Shown here: in pieces, positions 18,798 to 26,926 of the stretch | Layout: each line of letters starts with the position of its first letter | Position numbering within the stretch: position 1 is the stretch's first letter | From: Bradyrhizobium lablabi | Lineage (GTDB): Bacteria > Pseudomonadota > Alphaproteobacteria > Rhizobiales > Xanthobacteraceae | Length of the DNA: 64,000 bases | Assembly (NCBI RefSeq): GCF_900141755.1 | Contig: NZ_LT670844.1 | Span: 558,001 to 622,000 of the forward strand | Reading direction: 5' to 3' | Notes under the pieces: generated by a model | What the model saw: the letters and a program-made list of their open reading frames with translations, nothing else | Databases searched by the model: none | Told to the model about the DNA's origin: nothing | Made by a program: the position numbers and the translations under genes

Positions 18798-19193
18798 TCA
18801 GGACAGGAACGGGAGCTGATACAAGCGACCGGTCGCGTCGAGATCCTCAACCTTCCATTCACCGCCAACGCCCAGGATCATCCACCTCAGGAAAGCCCAG
18901 AGATCGGTATCGACGTCTTCTTCATTCAGGGGGTCAAGCGCGTCGACGAGCGCATAGATTTCGAGCCCGTCGGGAAAGGGCTCTCCGCTGCGACCAATGA
19001 ACACGAGCGAATAGATCGTTCCAGAAGGGCCGCGGATATAGCCAGACTTGGACAGCCCGTTGGTATCGAGCGAGAAACGCCGAATGAAGAATTCTCGAAA
19101 TTCCGGGTAATGGCCGACCCGATCTTCCGCGAGGACGAGCGCTGCTCTTTTGCCGTCGAGGCTGGGCTTTTCGATGACTTCGACCTTTGTCAT
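18798..19193 (-). CDS. Conserved-looking hypothetical protein
   Basis: A 131-residue soluble, acidic protein with no signal peptide or membrane segment. Visible features are EFREFFIRRFS, a Gly/aromatic region and a Trp-rich acidic C-terminal part (DTDLWAFLRWMILG). The start overlaps the stop of the upstream dehalogenase-like hydrolase gene by 4 bp (ATGA), so the two are translationally coupled and probably function together. I cannot assign a family. Confidence 0.7.
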   Translation of the reverse strand: MTKVEVIEKPSLDGKRAALVLAEDRVGHYPEFREFFIRRFSLDTNGLSKSGYIRGPSGTIYSLVFIGRSGEPFPDGLEIYALVDALDPLNEEDVDTDLWAFLRWMILGVGGEWKVEDLDATGRLYQLPFLS

Positions 19194-20128
19194 GGCTGCC
19201 TCCCATCAATTCGATCGAGGAAGTTGTTGATCTTCTCCGCAATCTCGGCGCCCGAATCCTCCTGAAGGAAATGACGGCCGCCGACGAGTTCGGGTCCCTC
19301 CGCGTGCGGCAGCAACTCCTTGAAGCGCGTCGCGAATGTCTTGTGGTCGAAGACCTCGTCCTCCCTTCCCCAGACCAGCATTGTCGGGAATTTCGATTTT
19401 TTGAGCTCGCGCTCGAGCCATTCAAACCGCTGGAAGCCGCGTGCGGTGTCATCAAGTGGAATCCATCGCGGCCAAGTCCAGGTCAGGAGACGGGTAGCCG
19501 GATCAGGGAGGATGCCCTCATAAACGCTCTGCGCTCCATCTCGGAATCTCTTCCTGTCGACCACCGACAGATACATTCCGCGGCCGGCCAATGCATTGTG
19601 TCGGCCGAGAAGAAAAGGGCCGACAACGGGCGCGTGCATCATGCGCCAGGGAAATATCCGCTTGTGGAACTCGGCGGGGGGAAGCGGCCAGGCCCAGGTA
19701 CTCATGATCACGAGCGCACGGACGCGGTCAGGATTGGAAAGTGCAAAGCCGAGACCGGTCGGACCGCCCCAATCATGACAAACCATGGTGGCGTTACGAA
19801 CATCGAGCTGCCGCAACAGGCTTGTCAGATTTGAGATGTGGCCGTCGAGACTGTGCGCCTGTTCGCGGACGGGTTTCTCGGACAGACCGAACCCGATCAT
19901 GTCGGGGACAATCACGCGCCGGCCTGCAGCCGTCAGCGGCTTCACGAATTTCCGATAGAGGAATCCCCAGGCAGGATTGCCGTGCAAGAGAACAACGGGA
20001 TCGCCGGCTCCCTCGTCCACGTAATGCATGCGCCAGCCGTTGACACGCTTGAATCTCGGTTCGTATGGCCATTCCTCGTGGACAAAGGGCCCAGGCGGCA
20101 CGGGCGTCGTTGCTGCATCGAGCTTCAT
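19190..20128 (-). CDS. Alpha/beta hydrolase of haloalkane dehalogenase type
   Basis: A 312-residue alpha/beta hydrolase. The oxyanion/halide region is HGNPAW (49-54). The nucleophile elbow CHDWGG has Asp119 (not Ser) followed by Trp120, the haloalkane dehalogenase pattern of nucleophilic Asp plus two halide-binding residues. An acidic residue in the WGREDEVFD region and the catalytic His in GGRHFLQED complete the triad. The start at 20128 follows AGGAAAAG; an in-frame start 7 codons upstream is less well supported. Substrate could be a haloalkane, an epoxide-like compound or another C-X electrophile. Confidence 0.85.
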   Translation of the reverse strand: MKLDAATTPVPPGPFVHEEWPYEPRFKRVNGWRMHYVDEGAGDPVVLLHGNPAWGFLYRKFVKPLTAAGRRVIVPDMIGFGLSEKPVREQAHSLDGHISNLTSLLRQLDVRNATMVCHDWGGPTGLGFALSNPDRVRALVIMSTWAWPLPPAEFHKRIFPWRMMHAPVVGPFLLGRHNALAGRGMYLSVVDRKRFRDGAQSVYEGILPDPATRLLTWTWPRWIPLDDTARGFQRFEWLERELKKSKFPTMLVWGREDEVFDHKTFATRFKELLPHAEGPELVGGRHFLQEDSGAEIAEKINNFLDRIDGRQP

Positions 20129-20154
20129 CGCTCTTTTCCTTAGGAACACTCAAC

Positions 20155-20988
20155 TCATGGAAAGAAAATCACGGCCTGACCGTTCAGGCGAGGCAGCCTC
20201 GCAACTGCACCGAGGCAATCTCCAGTCTCGAAATCGAAGGCGACGACTTCGTCTTGAGCCACGCAATAGAGCCGGGTATCCGGCCCGAAGCGCAAACCCC
20301 GCGGCTTCTGAAACTGCACACCGTCTTTTGGAACAAGCACCCGCGCGAGACGCCCATCAGTGTGAGCATATTCGCGGATCGTCGTCAGCGCATTTGCCGC
20401 ACCGAATGGATGCTCGCTGCTAACGACGATATTGCCGCTTGGCGCGATCGTAAGGTCCAACGGACTGAGATCGGGATCCCTCACCTTCCATGATGGGAGC
20501 ATCCGGCGATCGGAATCGAACGCCAGAATGGTGTTATCGCCCTCGCCGCCCGGCCCGATGCCGGAGGCGAGAAAGAGCCTGCCATCATGCCCAAATGCAA
20601 AGCCGCGCGGAAACGGAACGACATGGGGCGGCAAGATATATTCGCCTGCCCTGTCGAGCTTTCTGGCGAACGCCATGATCGTTCGCTCGCTGCGGAGGCC
20701 GACATAGTATCTGCCGTCCGGCCCAAAATTGCCGCCGCCCGGATTCAATCCGACGATGCTTCTGCTCGCGTGCACCACATGTCCGTTGCGGTCGAGCGCC
20801 AGAATCCGATCGGAGCCGCTGTTGACGAAGAGCAATCCATCGACCCGGCTGGTCCCAAGCCCACGAGGGTCGACGATGCGCGGATCGCTGCCGAAAACGC
20901 CAATCGGCTTACCGTCATCGGCGAAAGCGAGAATTTTTCCGTAACCCGCGCCGTTCGCACCGGTCGCACTTGTAACGAGGAGGGTCAT
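20155..20988 (-). CDS. NHL/SMP-30-like beta-propeller protein
   Basis: A 277-residue protein made of repeated blades with D-G-R-x-Y/L-F/Y patterns (FGPDGRYYVGL, FGHDGRLFLASG, APSGNIVVSSEHPFG, LRFGPDTRLYCV). It has no signal peptide. The propeller could be a lactonase-like enzyme or a binding scaffold; no catalytic acidic cluster is obvious. Its start lies 2 bp beyond the stop of an SDR N-terminal remnant, and its own ribosome site is weak. Its expression may therefore depend on translation of that remnant. Confidence 0.7.
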   Translation of the reverse strand: MTLLVTSATGANGAGYGKILAFADDGKPIGVFGSDPRIVDPRGLGTSRVDGLLFVNSGSDRILALDRNGHVVHASRSIVGLNPGGGNFGPDGRYYVGLRSERTIMAFARKLDRAGEYILPPHVVPFPRGFAFGHDGRLFLASGIGPGGEGDNTILAFDSDRRMLPSWKVRDPDLSPLDLTIAPSGNIVVSSEHPFGAANALTTIREYAHTDGRLARVLVPKDGVQFQKPRGLRFGPDTRLYCVAQDEVVAFDFETGDCLGAVARLPRLNGQAVIFFP

Positions 20989-20989
20989 G

Positions 20990-21061
20990 TCAGTCCCGGA
21001 GCCCGAGGCCGCTGCTGCCGCCTGTTATCACCGCTACTTTGCCCTGCAATCCAGGCACCAT
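20990..21061 (-). pseudogene. N-terminal remnant of a short-chain dehydrogenase (SDR)
   Basis: A 23-codon frame beginning at 21061 behind GAAGGGAAGAGA reads GLQGKVAVITGGSSGLGL, the Rossmann glycine motif of classical SDRs (TGGSSGxG), and then stops. The rest of the enzyme is missing. It sits 22 bp after the epimerase gene, where a complete SDR gene would make an operon. A matching SDR C terminus lies on the same strand at 14814. Confidence 0.8.
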
Positions 21062-21083
21062 TCTCTTCCCTTCCGATTCCGGA

Positions 21084-22199
21084 CTACTTCGCGGCTGACG
21101 GCAGGAGCTTGTGGTCGATCAGAGACTGCAGTGCGTTGCGGAACGAGTCCTCGGTATCAATCGTCTTGGTGAATCCAGCCTGGCGCAGCTTGACCGTGCT
21201 CACGAAGGCCCGAGGTCCTGCCGGAGCGCCATAAGCGAACGCGAAGTCAGCATGCTGGTCCCCATGGCCAACCAGCTCCCGCAGGTTCCGCGAGCGAAGA
21301 TCGTACTTTGCGACGATCCGGTCCCAGATATCCGCGTTTTCATCGAGGTATGCTGTCACGCTCGTTGGCATGTCCGGCCCGGTTTCGACACCGAGGGTTT
21401 CGGCGATGGCCGGCCACACATTGCGCCACTCGAACACGTCGCCGTTGGTGATGTTGAACGCCTCGTTCGCGGCCTGGGGCGACTGCGCAGCCCAGACCAT
21501 CACGTCCGCGACGAGGTCTGCATCGGCGGCCTCCCAGACGAACGACGGACCGCCAGGAAAGCCGAACGGTTCACCCTTCTCGCGGCGGATTGCCGCGTAG
21601 GCTCCGATGGCCGGAATAACGTTCAACGCGCCTGGGGTGGGACCGGTGACGAGCTGCGGACGTAGAGCCGTATAATTGAAGCCATGCTTGGCACCCATCT
21701 CACCCACATAGGCTTCCTGGTCGAAGAAGAAGTTCGGATGATCTTTGCGGACATTACGTTCGCGGGCCGGGATTGGGATCGGGTGCAGGTGCACGCCGTA
21801 GATCTTCGTTCCCTGCAGAATGCTGACGTGCTGGAAATTGGCGGCGGTACGCACGATCGGCGCCACCACGTTGCGCAGCATGGCGTTGTTGGTCTCGATC
21901 TGTTCCTTGCTCGACCAGCCAGCGACCAGCTCAGGCCTCTCGTGCAGGGCCGTGTAGGCGATATGCGTGATGTCGGTCAGCGGCTCGAACGCGGCGCGGG
22001 AGCTTTTCTCGTCCCGCAGATCGACGGATAGAAACTGGACGTCGCGGCCGCTCGGCAGCTCGGGCTTGCGGCGCGAGACGCCAACCACCTCCCAGCCCGC
22101 GGCAAGAAACTTCTCGATCGCGGCGACGCCCAGCAGGCCGCTTGCACCTGTGACCAGCACCTTATTCCGAACGATCTTTCCTTGGTTGCTCATGCTCAT
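21084..22199 (-). CDS. NAD-dependent epimerase/SDR of the PRISE type (progesterone 5-beta-reductase-like)
   Basis: A 371-residue extended SDR. The nucleotide motif VLVTGASGLLGVAAIEKF (about 14-31) is followed by GVSRR, which suggests NADP. The mid-protein signature NFFFDQEAYV (near 157-166) replaces the YxxxK of classical SDRs and resembles the NFYYxLED motif of PRISE enone reductases. C-terminal motifs WRNVWPAIAETLG and F-x-T-L are also typical. It likely reduces an enone or iridoid-like substrate. An AGGAG precedes the first ATG. Confidence 0.82.
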   Translation of the reverse strand: MSMSNQGKIVRNKVLVTGASGLLGVAAIEKFLAAGWEVVGVSRRKPELPSGRDVQFLSVDLRDEKSSRAAFEPLTDITHIAYTALHERPELVAGWSSKEQIETNNAMLRNVVAPIVRTAANFQHVSILQGTKIYGVHLHPIPIPARERNVRKDHPNFFFDQEAYVGEMGAKHGFNYTALRPQLVTGPTPGALNVIPAIGAYAAIRREKGEPFGFPGGPSFVWEAADADLVADVMVWAAQSPQAANEAFNITNGDVFEWRNVWPAIAETLGVETGPDMPTSVTAYLDENADIWDRIVAKYDLRSRNLRELVGHGDQHADFAFAYGAPAGPRAFVSTVKLRQAGFTKTIDTEDSFRNALQSLIDHKLLPSAAK

Positions 22200-22245
22200 G
22201 ATTCTTGGACTCCTGTTGATGAGCAGGTTTGCTCGTCACCGACGC

Positions 22246-23187
22246 CTATGCGGCCGTTGCGTTAACCTCGAGCCATTTTGCGATGTTGGCAGCGGCGTCG
22301 CCGTAGAAGGTCCGATAAAGATCTTCGGTTACGTAGCCGATGTGAGGCGTCGCGAGGACGTTCTCCAGCTTCCGGAAGGGGTGATCTAGACCCAACGGCT
22401 CAACCTCGAACACGTCGACCGCGGCCCCGGCTATCTGGCGCGTCTGCAGCGCTTCGATCAGAGCCACCTCGTCGACGATCGGACTACGCGATGTGTTGAC
22501 GAGTCTCGCCGTCGGCTTCATCAGGGCGAACTCGGGCGCCCCGATCAGCCCTTTGGTACGACTGCTCAGGACGAGATGGACGGTCACGATGTCGGCCTCG
22601 CGGAACAGCGTCTGCTTGTCCACGAGGGTAGCACCAGCGGCGCTGGCTTTCTCCTCAGTGAGGTTCTGGCTCCAGGCGATCACCTTCATGCCGAACGCGA
22701 GGGCGATGCGCGCCACGTCTCTTCCGATGTTACCCAGCCCGACGACGCCCAGGCTCCTACCTCTCAGGTTTGAGCCGAGGCTTGTTTGCCATCCCCCGGC
22801 CTTGAGCGAAGCGGCTTCCCGGTCGATGCCTCGTATGCTGGCCAGAATCAGCGACCAGGTGAACTCGATGGTGGGTGTGGAGTCATAGCCGGTCGCTGTG
22901 ACCGCGATGCCGAGATCGGTCGCGGTCTGGCTGTTGATGGAGGCGTTTCGCGGTCCGGTCGACGCTATCAGCTTGAGGTTCGGGAGCCGCTGCAGGATCT
23001 CCCCCGTAAGCGGCGTGCGTTCGCGCATGACGCATATTGCGTCGAACGGGCGCAGGCGCTCGACCACTCCCGAGGGATCGGCGATATGATCGTTGAATAC
23101 GGTGATCTCGGCGTGCCGCCGGACGGCCGACCAGTCGGCAAGCCGCAGCGCAACGTTCTGGTAGTCGTCGAGGATCGCAACTTTCAT
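22246..23187 (-). CDS. D-2-hydroxyacid dehydrogenase family protein
   Basis: A 313-residue NAD(P)-dependent dehydrogenase. The nucleotide fold shows GRSLGVVGLGNIGRDVARIA (G-x-G-x2-G) in the middle. Catalytic-region motifs are LVNTSRSPIVDE, AAVDVFEVEPL and a C-terminal ATPHIGYVTEDLY (His of the Arg-Glu-His triad). The start at 23187 is set by a 4-bp overlap with the upstream hydrolase gene; the frame continues further upstream only as non-homologous sequence. It interconverts 2-oxo and D-2-hydroxy acids; the exact substrate is unknown. Confidence 0.9.
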   Translation of the reverse strand: MKVAILDDYQNVALRLADWSAVRRHAEITVFNDHIADPSGVVERLRPFDAICVMRERTPLTGEILQRLPNLKLIASTGPRNASINSQTATDLGIAVTATGYDSTPTIEFTWSLILASIRGIDREAASLKAGGWQTSLGSNLRGRSLGVVGLGNIGRDVARIALAFGMKVIAWSQNLTEEKASAAGATLVDKQTLFREADIVTVHLVLSSRTKGLIGAPEFALMKPTARLVNTSRSPIVDEVALIEALQTRQIAGAAVDVFEVEPLGLDHPFRKLENVLATPHIGYVTEDLYRTFYGDAAANIAKWLEVNATAA

Positions 23188-24023
23188 TGGACCCCCTCCT
23201 TCTGCTTGCCGGTAAAGAACCCGCCCAGAGCTCCCGCCACAGCTTTGGGATCGTTTTCCATCGGAATGTGTCCTGCCGACTTGATCCGGACGAGCCTCGT
23301 GTCCGGAATCTCGCGCGCATAGCGTTCGGCATAGTCGATTGTCTGAAATGGGTCGTCCTCGCCCCACACCAGAAGCTTGGGCGTCTTTGACTGCAGAAGA
23401 GCCGGCAGCATCTCCATGGTGTGGCGGTGGTCCGCGGCGCCCGCGAGCGCCAACCAGGAGCGGGCAACCCTCGGGTCTGTCCAGGGATCGAGATATTCGG
23501 CGATCTCGGCTTCGCTTGCCGGACGCCCGAGCGCCTTTACGACGGACACGCGGCGCGCGGCCAGTACATCGTCCCGCGTCGTCGCGGCGGCCACTGCCGG
23601 ATCCCGGAAGCGGGCAACGCCGGGCACCGGCCAGGAGTCGTACATGATGCCGTTCACCACGGCCACGCGCGGCACCTCCACGGTTCCTGCGAGCGCCAGA
23701 TGCTGCGCCACCCCTCCGCCAATGTCATGGCCGGCGACCATGACCGGCCCCTCATGCCCGAGCGCTTCGAGGAAACGCACGAGCCAGGCGGAGAGACGCG
23801 GGACCGAAGCCTCGCTCAGGGTGAGTTCGCCTCCGGAGCGGCCGAAGCCGGGGAAATCGACCGCCACCGGGCGAAGGCCCGCCGCGGCGATGCCGTCGAG
23901 CACGGGCTGCCAGACGCGGCTCCAATAGGTGCCATGAAGCAGGAGCACCAGGGAACCGCCCTTGCCGGCGGTCAGATAGCTGATCGGAACGCCGCCTACG
24001 TCGAGGGTCTCGCGCCTCGTCAT
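23184..24023 (-). CDS. Alpha/beta hydrolase with Asp nucleophile (epoxide hydrolase/dehalogenase-like)
   Basis: A 279-residue alpha/beta hydrolase. The oxyanion loop is LLHGTYW (28-34). The nucleophile elbow AGHDIGGG puts Asp100 where esterases have Ser. The acid is in WGEDDPF and the His in SAGHIPMENDP. Asp-nucleophile enzymes of this fold open epoxides or remove halides via an alkyl-enzyme ester. It overlaps both neighbours by 4 bp (cupin upstream, hydroxyacid dehydrogenase downstream), so it belongs to one catabolic operon. Confidence 0.85.
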   Translation of the reverse strand: MTRRETLDVGGVPISYLTAGKGGSLVLLLHGTYWSRVWQPVLDGIAAAGLRPVAVDFPGFGRSGGELTLSEASVPRLSAWLVRFLEALGHEGPVMVAGHDIGGGVAQHLALAGTVEVPRVAVVNGIMYDSWPVPGVARFRDPAVAAATTRDDVLAARRVSVVKALGRPASEAEIAEYLDPWTDPRVARSWLALAGAADHRHTMEMLPALLQSKTPKLLVWGEDDPFQTIDYAERYAREIPDTRLVRIKSAGHIPMENDPKAVAGALGGFFTGKQKEGVQ

Positions 24024-24586
24024 CGGACGATCCTCTTCACATGTTCCTTGCCGAGCCCGACGGCTTCATAGTGGCTGGTCGCGTGCTCGAGCTTGGTGAA
24101 AACATCTTCGTATCCGAGCGCCTCGCCGTAGGGATCGACATAGGTGTATCCACCCGTCACGTGAAAGAGCGTGGCCATTTCCTTCACGTCGTCCGGAACG
24201 ACGAGCGTGTGCGTCTCGCCGGGCGGCTCGAATGCGTAGTCACCAGGCGTCGCGATCCAGTCATGCTCGAGGTAGCGCCATCTTCCGCGCAGCGTGAAGG
24301 CGTGCACCGGTCCGGAATGGCGGTGACGCGACAGCACGCCCGAGGACCGGACCCTGAGGATGTTGATATAGTAGCCCTGGCTCACATTCAGGACGAGCGG
24401 CCTGAAGGCAACGGTCGGCGACTGCGGCACCCATTCGCGTTCGTCCCCGTCAAGTTCCAGCGCGGAGCCGACGAACACATCCGGCACCATGCCTGCGGGC
24501 TGGGGTTTCTGGTAGGCGATCTTGCTCTGGTCGATGGACCGGCGCGCAGGCGCCTGCTGTTGCTCCGATGAAGACTTCGTTGTCAT
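24020..24586 (-). CDS. Cupin protein of the 2,4'-dihydroxyacetophenone dioxygenase family
   Basis: A 188-residue single cupin. Metal-ligand motifs are SRHRHSGPVHAF and the second cupin motif PPGETHTL. The layout matches the 2,4'-dihydroxyacetophenone dioxygenase (DAD) family of non-haem iron enzymes that cleave C-C bonds in aromatic ketones. The ATG at 24586 has GGAGGT upstream; longer in-frame sequence is not cupin-like. Its operon with two hydrolase/dehydrogenase genes supports aromatic or ketone catabolism. True substrate unknown. Confidence 0.82.
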   Translation of the reverse strand: MTTKSSSEQQQAPARRSIDQSKIAYQKPQPAGMVPDVFVGSALELDGDEREWVPQSPTVAFRPLVLNVSQGYYINILRVRSSGVLSRHRHSGPVHAFTLRGRWRYLEHDWIATPGDYAFEPPGETHTLVVPDDVKEMATLFHVTGGYTYVDPYGEALGYEDVFTKLEHATSHYEAVGLGKEHVKRIVR

Positions 24587-24638
24587 TTTGACCTCCAACA
24601 CACAAATGGGACGTCGGGCGATTTGCGGCTCGTTGTCG

Positions 24639-25343
24639 TCAGACTGCCGGCACTCTTGCGCCGGTCTGTCCGAACAGGATCTTCTTCCCTTCCTCGGTGA
24701 CGGCGGGACGGCTCGAGTACGGCTCGCCTCTGGCATACGCCCGCTGCGTCCCGGGGCGCTCGCGCACCGTGTCGAACCAGCGCCGCAGGTTCGGGAAATC
24801 ATCCAGATTCTGCTGCTGGCGCTTCCAGGGAACGATCCAGGGATAGGAAGCCATGTCGGCGATGCTGTACTCGTCGCCGGCGACGAACGTGCGGTTTTCG
24901 AGATGATGATCGAGCACGCCGTACAGACGGTTCGTCTCCTTCACGTAGCGGTCGATCGCGTAAGGAATTTTGCTTGGCGCGTAGATGCCGAAATGGTGGT
25001 TCTGTCCGGCCATCGGCCCTAGCCCGCCCACCTGCCAGAACAGCCATTCCGTCGCGGTCTTGCGGCCGCGGACGTTCTTCGGCAGGAAGCGGCCGGTCTT
25101 GTCGGCGAGGTACAACAGGATGGCGCCCGACTCGAACACGCTGATCGGTTCGCCGCCGTCGGACGGTACGGTATCGATGATCACCGGCATGCGGTTGTTC
25201 GGCGAGATGGCGAGAAAGTCGGGCTTGAACTGATCGCCGGCGCTGATGTCGACCGGGTGGATCGTGTAGTCCAGTCCCGCTTCCTCCAGGAACATCGTGA
25301 TCTTGTGACCGTTCGGCGTAGGCCAGTAGTAAAGGTCGATCAT
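24639..25343 (-). CDS. Glutathione S-transferase family protein (YghU/Nu-like)
   Basis: A 234-residue two-domain GST. The N-terminal thioredoxin-fold region carries TPNGHKITMFLEEAG and the cis-Pro/GSH motif NNRMPVIID, with ESGAILLYLA (the Glu-Ser GSH contact). The C-terminal helical domain includes YSIADMASYPWI. Related YghU-type GSTs reduce organic hydroperoxides or disulfide-linked GSH. It is in line with the stress and electrophile genes around it. Confidence 0.9.
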   Translation of the reverse strand: MIDLYYWPTPNGHKITMFLEEAGLDYTIHPVDISAGDQFKPDFLAISPNNRMPVIIDTVPSDGGEPISVFESGAILLYLADKTGRFLPKNVRGRKTATEWLFWQVGGLGPMAGQNHHFGIYAPSKIPYAIDRYVKETNRLYGVLDHHLENRTFVAGDEYSIADMASYPWIVPWKRQQQNLDDFPNLRRWFDTVRERPGTQRAYARGEPYSSRPAVTEEGKKILFGQTGARVPAV

Positions 25344-25424
25344 TTCCGTCTCCTCTGCTTGTCCGCCAAGTGCGAGGCCGCGGGCCCTGCCCCTGCCGGT
25401 GGCAAGGTGCGGCCTCGGTCGCGG

Positions 25425-25503
25425 TCAGGCGGCGCGCTTCAGCTTCCCCGGCGCTCCACTCCGCGCCCTTCATGAACGGATCAAGTGGCGTCTGCGCGAT
25501 CAT
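25425..25503 (-). pseudogene. Internally deleted remnant of a CMD-family (AhpD-like) gene
   Basis: The ATG at 25503 starts a frame reading MIAQTPLDPFMKGAEWSAG. This equals the last part of the intact CMD protein encoded at 26262 (LAETPNDSFMKGAEW...). Removing one G restores KLKRAA followed by the TGA at 25425, as in the intact copy (KLKPAA). The middle of the gene, including both Cys, is gone. The 80 bp upstream still resemble the promoter of the intact copy, including the ATTCC-N5-GGAAT palindrome. Confidence 0.75.
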
Positions 25504-25584
25504 CTCTCGTCTCCCTCGAATGAAGTGGCGGTGACAAACTTGCGCATCCGCCGGCGCCGGCGGCAGTCGCCCTGGGCAATATCA

Positions 25585-25605
25585 TTCATTCCTGTCCGGA
25601 ATGAA
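25585..25605. promoter_or_regulatory. ATTCC-N5-GGAAT palindrome, copy 1
   Basis: TTCATTCC-N5-GGAATGAA is a perfect 8-bp inverted repeat. It lies 82 bp upstream of the start codon of the CMD remnant and overlaps the stop codon of the DUF417 gene. The same core and half-site spacing occur at 26927, 32379 and 35555. Confidence 0.55.
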
Positions 25606-26143
25606 CGAGACCCGCGGTCTTCGAGCGCCGTACGGCCGGTTCATGTTGGGTGACGCGCACCACGTCCTGCTTCAACAGATAGAACGAGACGGCCAGCAGC
25701 ACGACATCCTTCATCAGGAACGGGACGTTGCCGGTCATCGCCGGAAATCCGGCCGCAGGATCCCAACCGTCAGGCATGAAAGGAATTATCGTGACCGTCG
25801 CGATGAAAGTCGCGGTCGAACCGGCGGCACCCAGAATTCCGAGCCGCTTGTCCCAGAACCCTGCAAGTAGTAGAGCGCCGAACGTCCATTCGGAAACACC
25901 GAGAAACCAGCTTGCACCCTGATGGCCGAACACGGGGTAGAGCCACCATATCAGCGGACCGTTGCTGATGAAGGGCACGAGCCGCTCCGCCTCATATGGC
26001 CACCATTTCTGGTAACCGAAGAAGAAAAACATGATCACCATCGATGCGCGGACCAGATGGTAGTCGAGATCCTCGGTGAGCAGGCCGGACCGGCGCATGA
26101 TCAGGACGAATGGACTGATTGCCTTATTGAAAATCGCGTTCAT
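25586..26143 (-). CDS. DUF417 (YkgB/RclC-like) inner-membrane protein, copy 1
   Basis: A 185-residue protein with four hydrophobic segments. The conserved region spans FFFFGYQKWWPYEAERL, GPLIWWLYPVFGHQGASWFLG and FPAMTGNVPFLMKDVVLL. The DUF417 family includes RclC of the reactive-chlorine resistance operon of E. coli. It is nearly identical to the product of 32483-32986 through about residue 165 and then has a different C-terminal tail. It lies downstream of a CMD gene, as does the second copy. Confidence 0.88.
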   Translation of the reverse strand: MNAIFNKAISPFVLIMRRSGLLTEDLDYHLVRASMVIMFFFFGYQKWWPYEAERLVPFISNGPLIWWLYPVFGHQGASWFLGVSEWTFGALLLAGFWDKRLGILGAAGSTATFIATVTIIPFMPDGWDPAAGFPAMTGNVPFLMKDVVLLAVSFYLLKQDVVRVTQHEPAVRRSKTAGLVHSGQE

Positions 26144-26183
26144 TGTTGTAACTCCTTATGTCAAGCGTCGACATGCAGTCGCT

Positions 26184-26215
26184 TCACGCGACCGCGGGAA
26201 GTCGATTTCAGTGTC
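26184..26215 (-). pseudogene. C-terminal footprint of a lost second CMD gene
   Basis: The leftward sequence reads DTEIDFP and then, after a one-base deletion, AVA-stop. This corresponds to the last residues (DTDIDFPAVA) of the CMD protein at 33029. The following bases to the DUF417 start also match the second module. The ancestor of this module therefore seems to have had the same CMD type directly before DUF417, later replaced by a different CMD gene. Confidence 0.6.
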
Positions 26216-26222
26216 GGACCAC

Positions 26223-26247
26223 GCCGCCCCCGCGAAGCGAGGGCGGC
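26223..26247. terminator. Hairpin between CMD copy 1 and DUF417 copy 1
   Basis: GCCGCCC-N11-GGGCGGC is a 7-bp GC stem in the 118-bp gap between the CMD and DUF417 genes. The T-run follows on the rightward strand only, so for the leftward operon it may act as an attenuating or processing hairpin and not a full terminator. Confidence 0.4.
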
Positions 26248-26261
26248 TTTTCTGACGCCGC

Positions 26262-26837
26262 TTAGGCGGCGGGCTTGAGCTTGCCGGGCGGAGTCCACTC
26301 GGCGCCCTTCATGAAGGAATCGTTCGGTGTCTCGGCAAGGTGGTTGGTATAGTTGGAGATCAGCTTGGTCGCGGCGAGAACGAGGACGTCGAGCACCGCG
26401 CGATTGTCATAACCCGCGGCCTTGAAGGCAGCGACGTCGGCCTGGCTCACCACGCCGCGCTGGCGAGTGACTTTTGCGGCGAACTGGCGCAGCGCCTCGA
26501 GCTTCGCGTCGGCGATGGGACGGCCTTCGCGGACGGCCGCGATCGCCGCATTGTCAACCTTCGCCATGCGCGAGAGGTTGGTGTGACCCGCCATGCAATA
26601 GGTGCACTCGTTCTCGTAGATGATCGCGAGATAGACGATGTTGCGCTCCTGCGGCGTGAAACCCGTCTTCTCGGCAATGCCCCAGAGCGTGCTGTAGGCC
26701 TCGAGCGCCGCCGGACTCTCGGCGAGGATGCGGTGCAGGTTGGGCACGAAGCCCCAGCCCTTCTGGATGCTGTTTAGTATCTCGGCAGAGGCTGCCGGCG
26801 CGGTGGTAGTCTCGTGAAGCGTGAATCCGTTGATCAT
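26262..26837 (-). CDS. Carboxymuconolactone decarboxylase (AhpD-like) family protein, copy 1
   Basis: A 191-residue all-helical protein. The AhpD/CMD redox motif is NECTYCMAGH (Cys78, Cys81, His85), with upstream Glu residues of the proton relay. This CxxC form fits peroxidase-type AhpD-like proteins better than the decarboxylases. It probably detoxifies peroxides or other oxidants. A GGGAGAGA site precedes the ATG. The ATTCC-N5-GGAAT palindrome lies 90 bp upstream. Confidence 0.88.
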   Translation of the reverse strand: MINGFTLHETTTAPAASAEILNSIQKGWGFVPNLHRILAESPAALEAYSTLWGIAEKTGFTPQERNIVYLAIIYENECTYCMAGHTNLSRMAKVDNAAIAAVREGRPIADAKLEALRQFAAKVTRQRGVVSQADVAAFKAAGYDNRAVLDVLVLAATKLISNYTNHLAETPNDSFMKGAEWTPPGKLKPAA

Positions 26838-26926
26838 TTCTCTCTCCCTTCTTGAGCAGCAAACGATGTGGCCGCACCATCACCCATTCCCCGGCGCGGC
26901 GGCAGACGCGATCTGGCGATATGATT

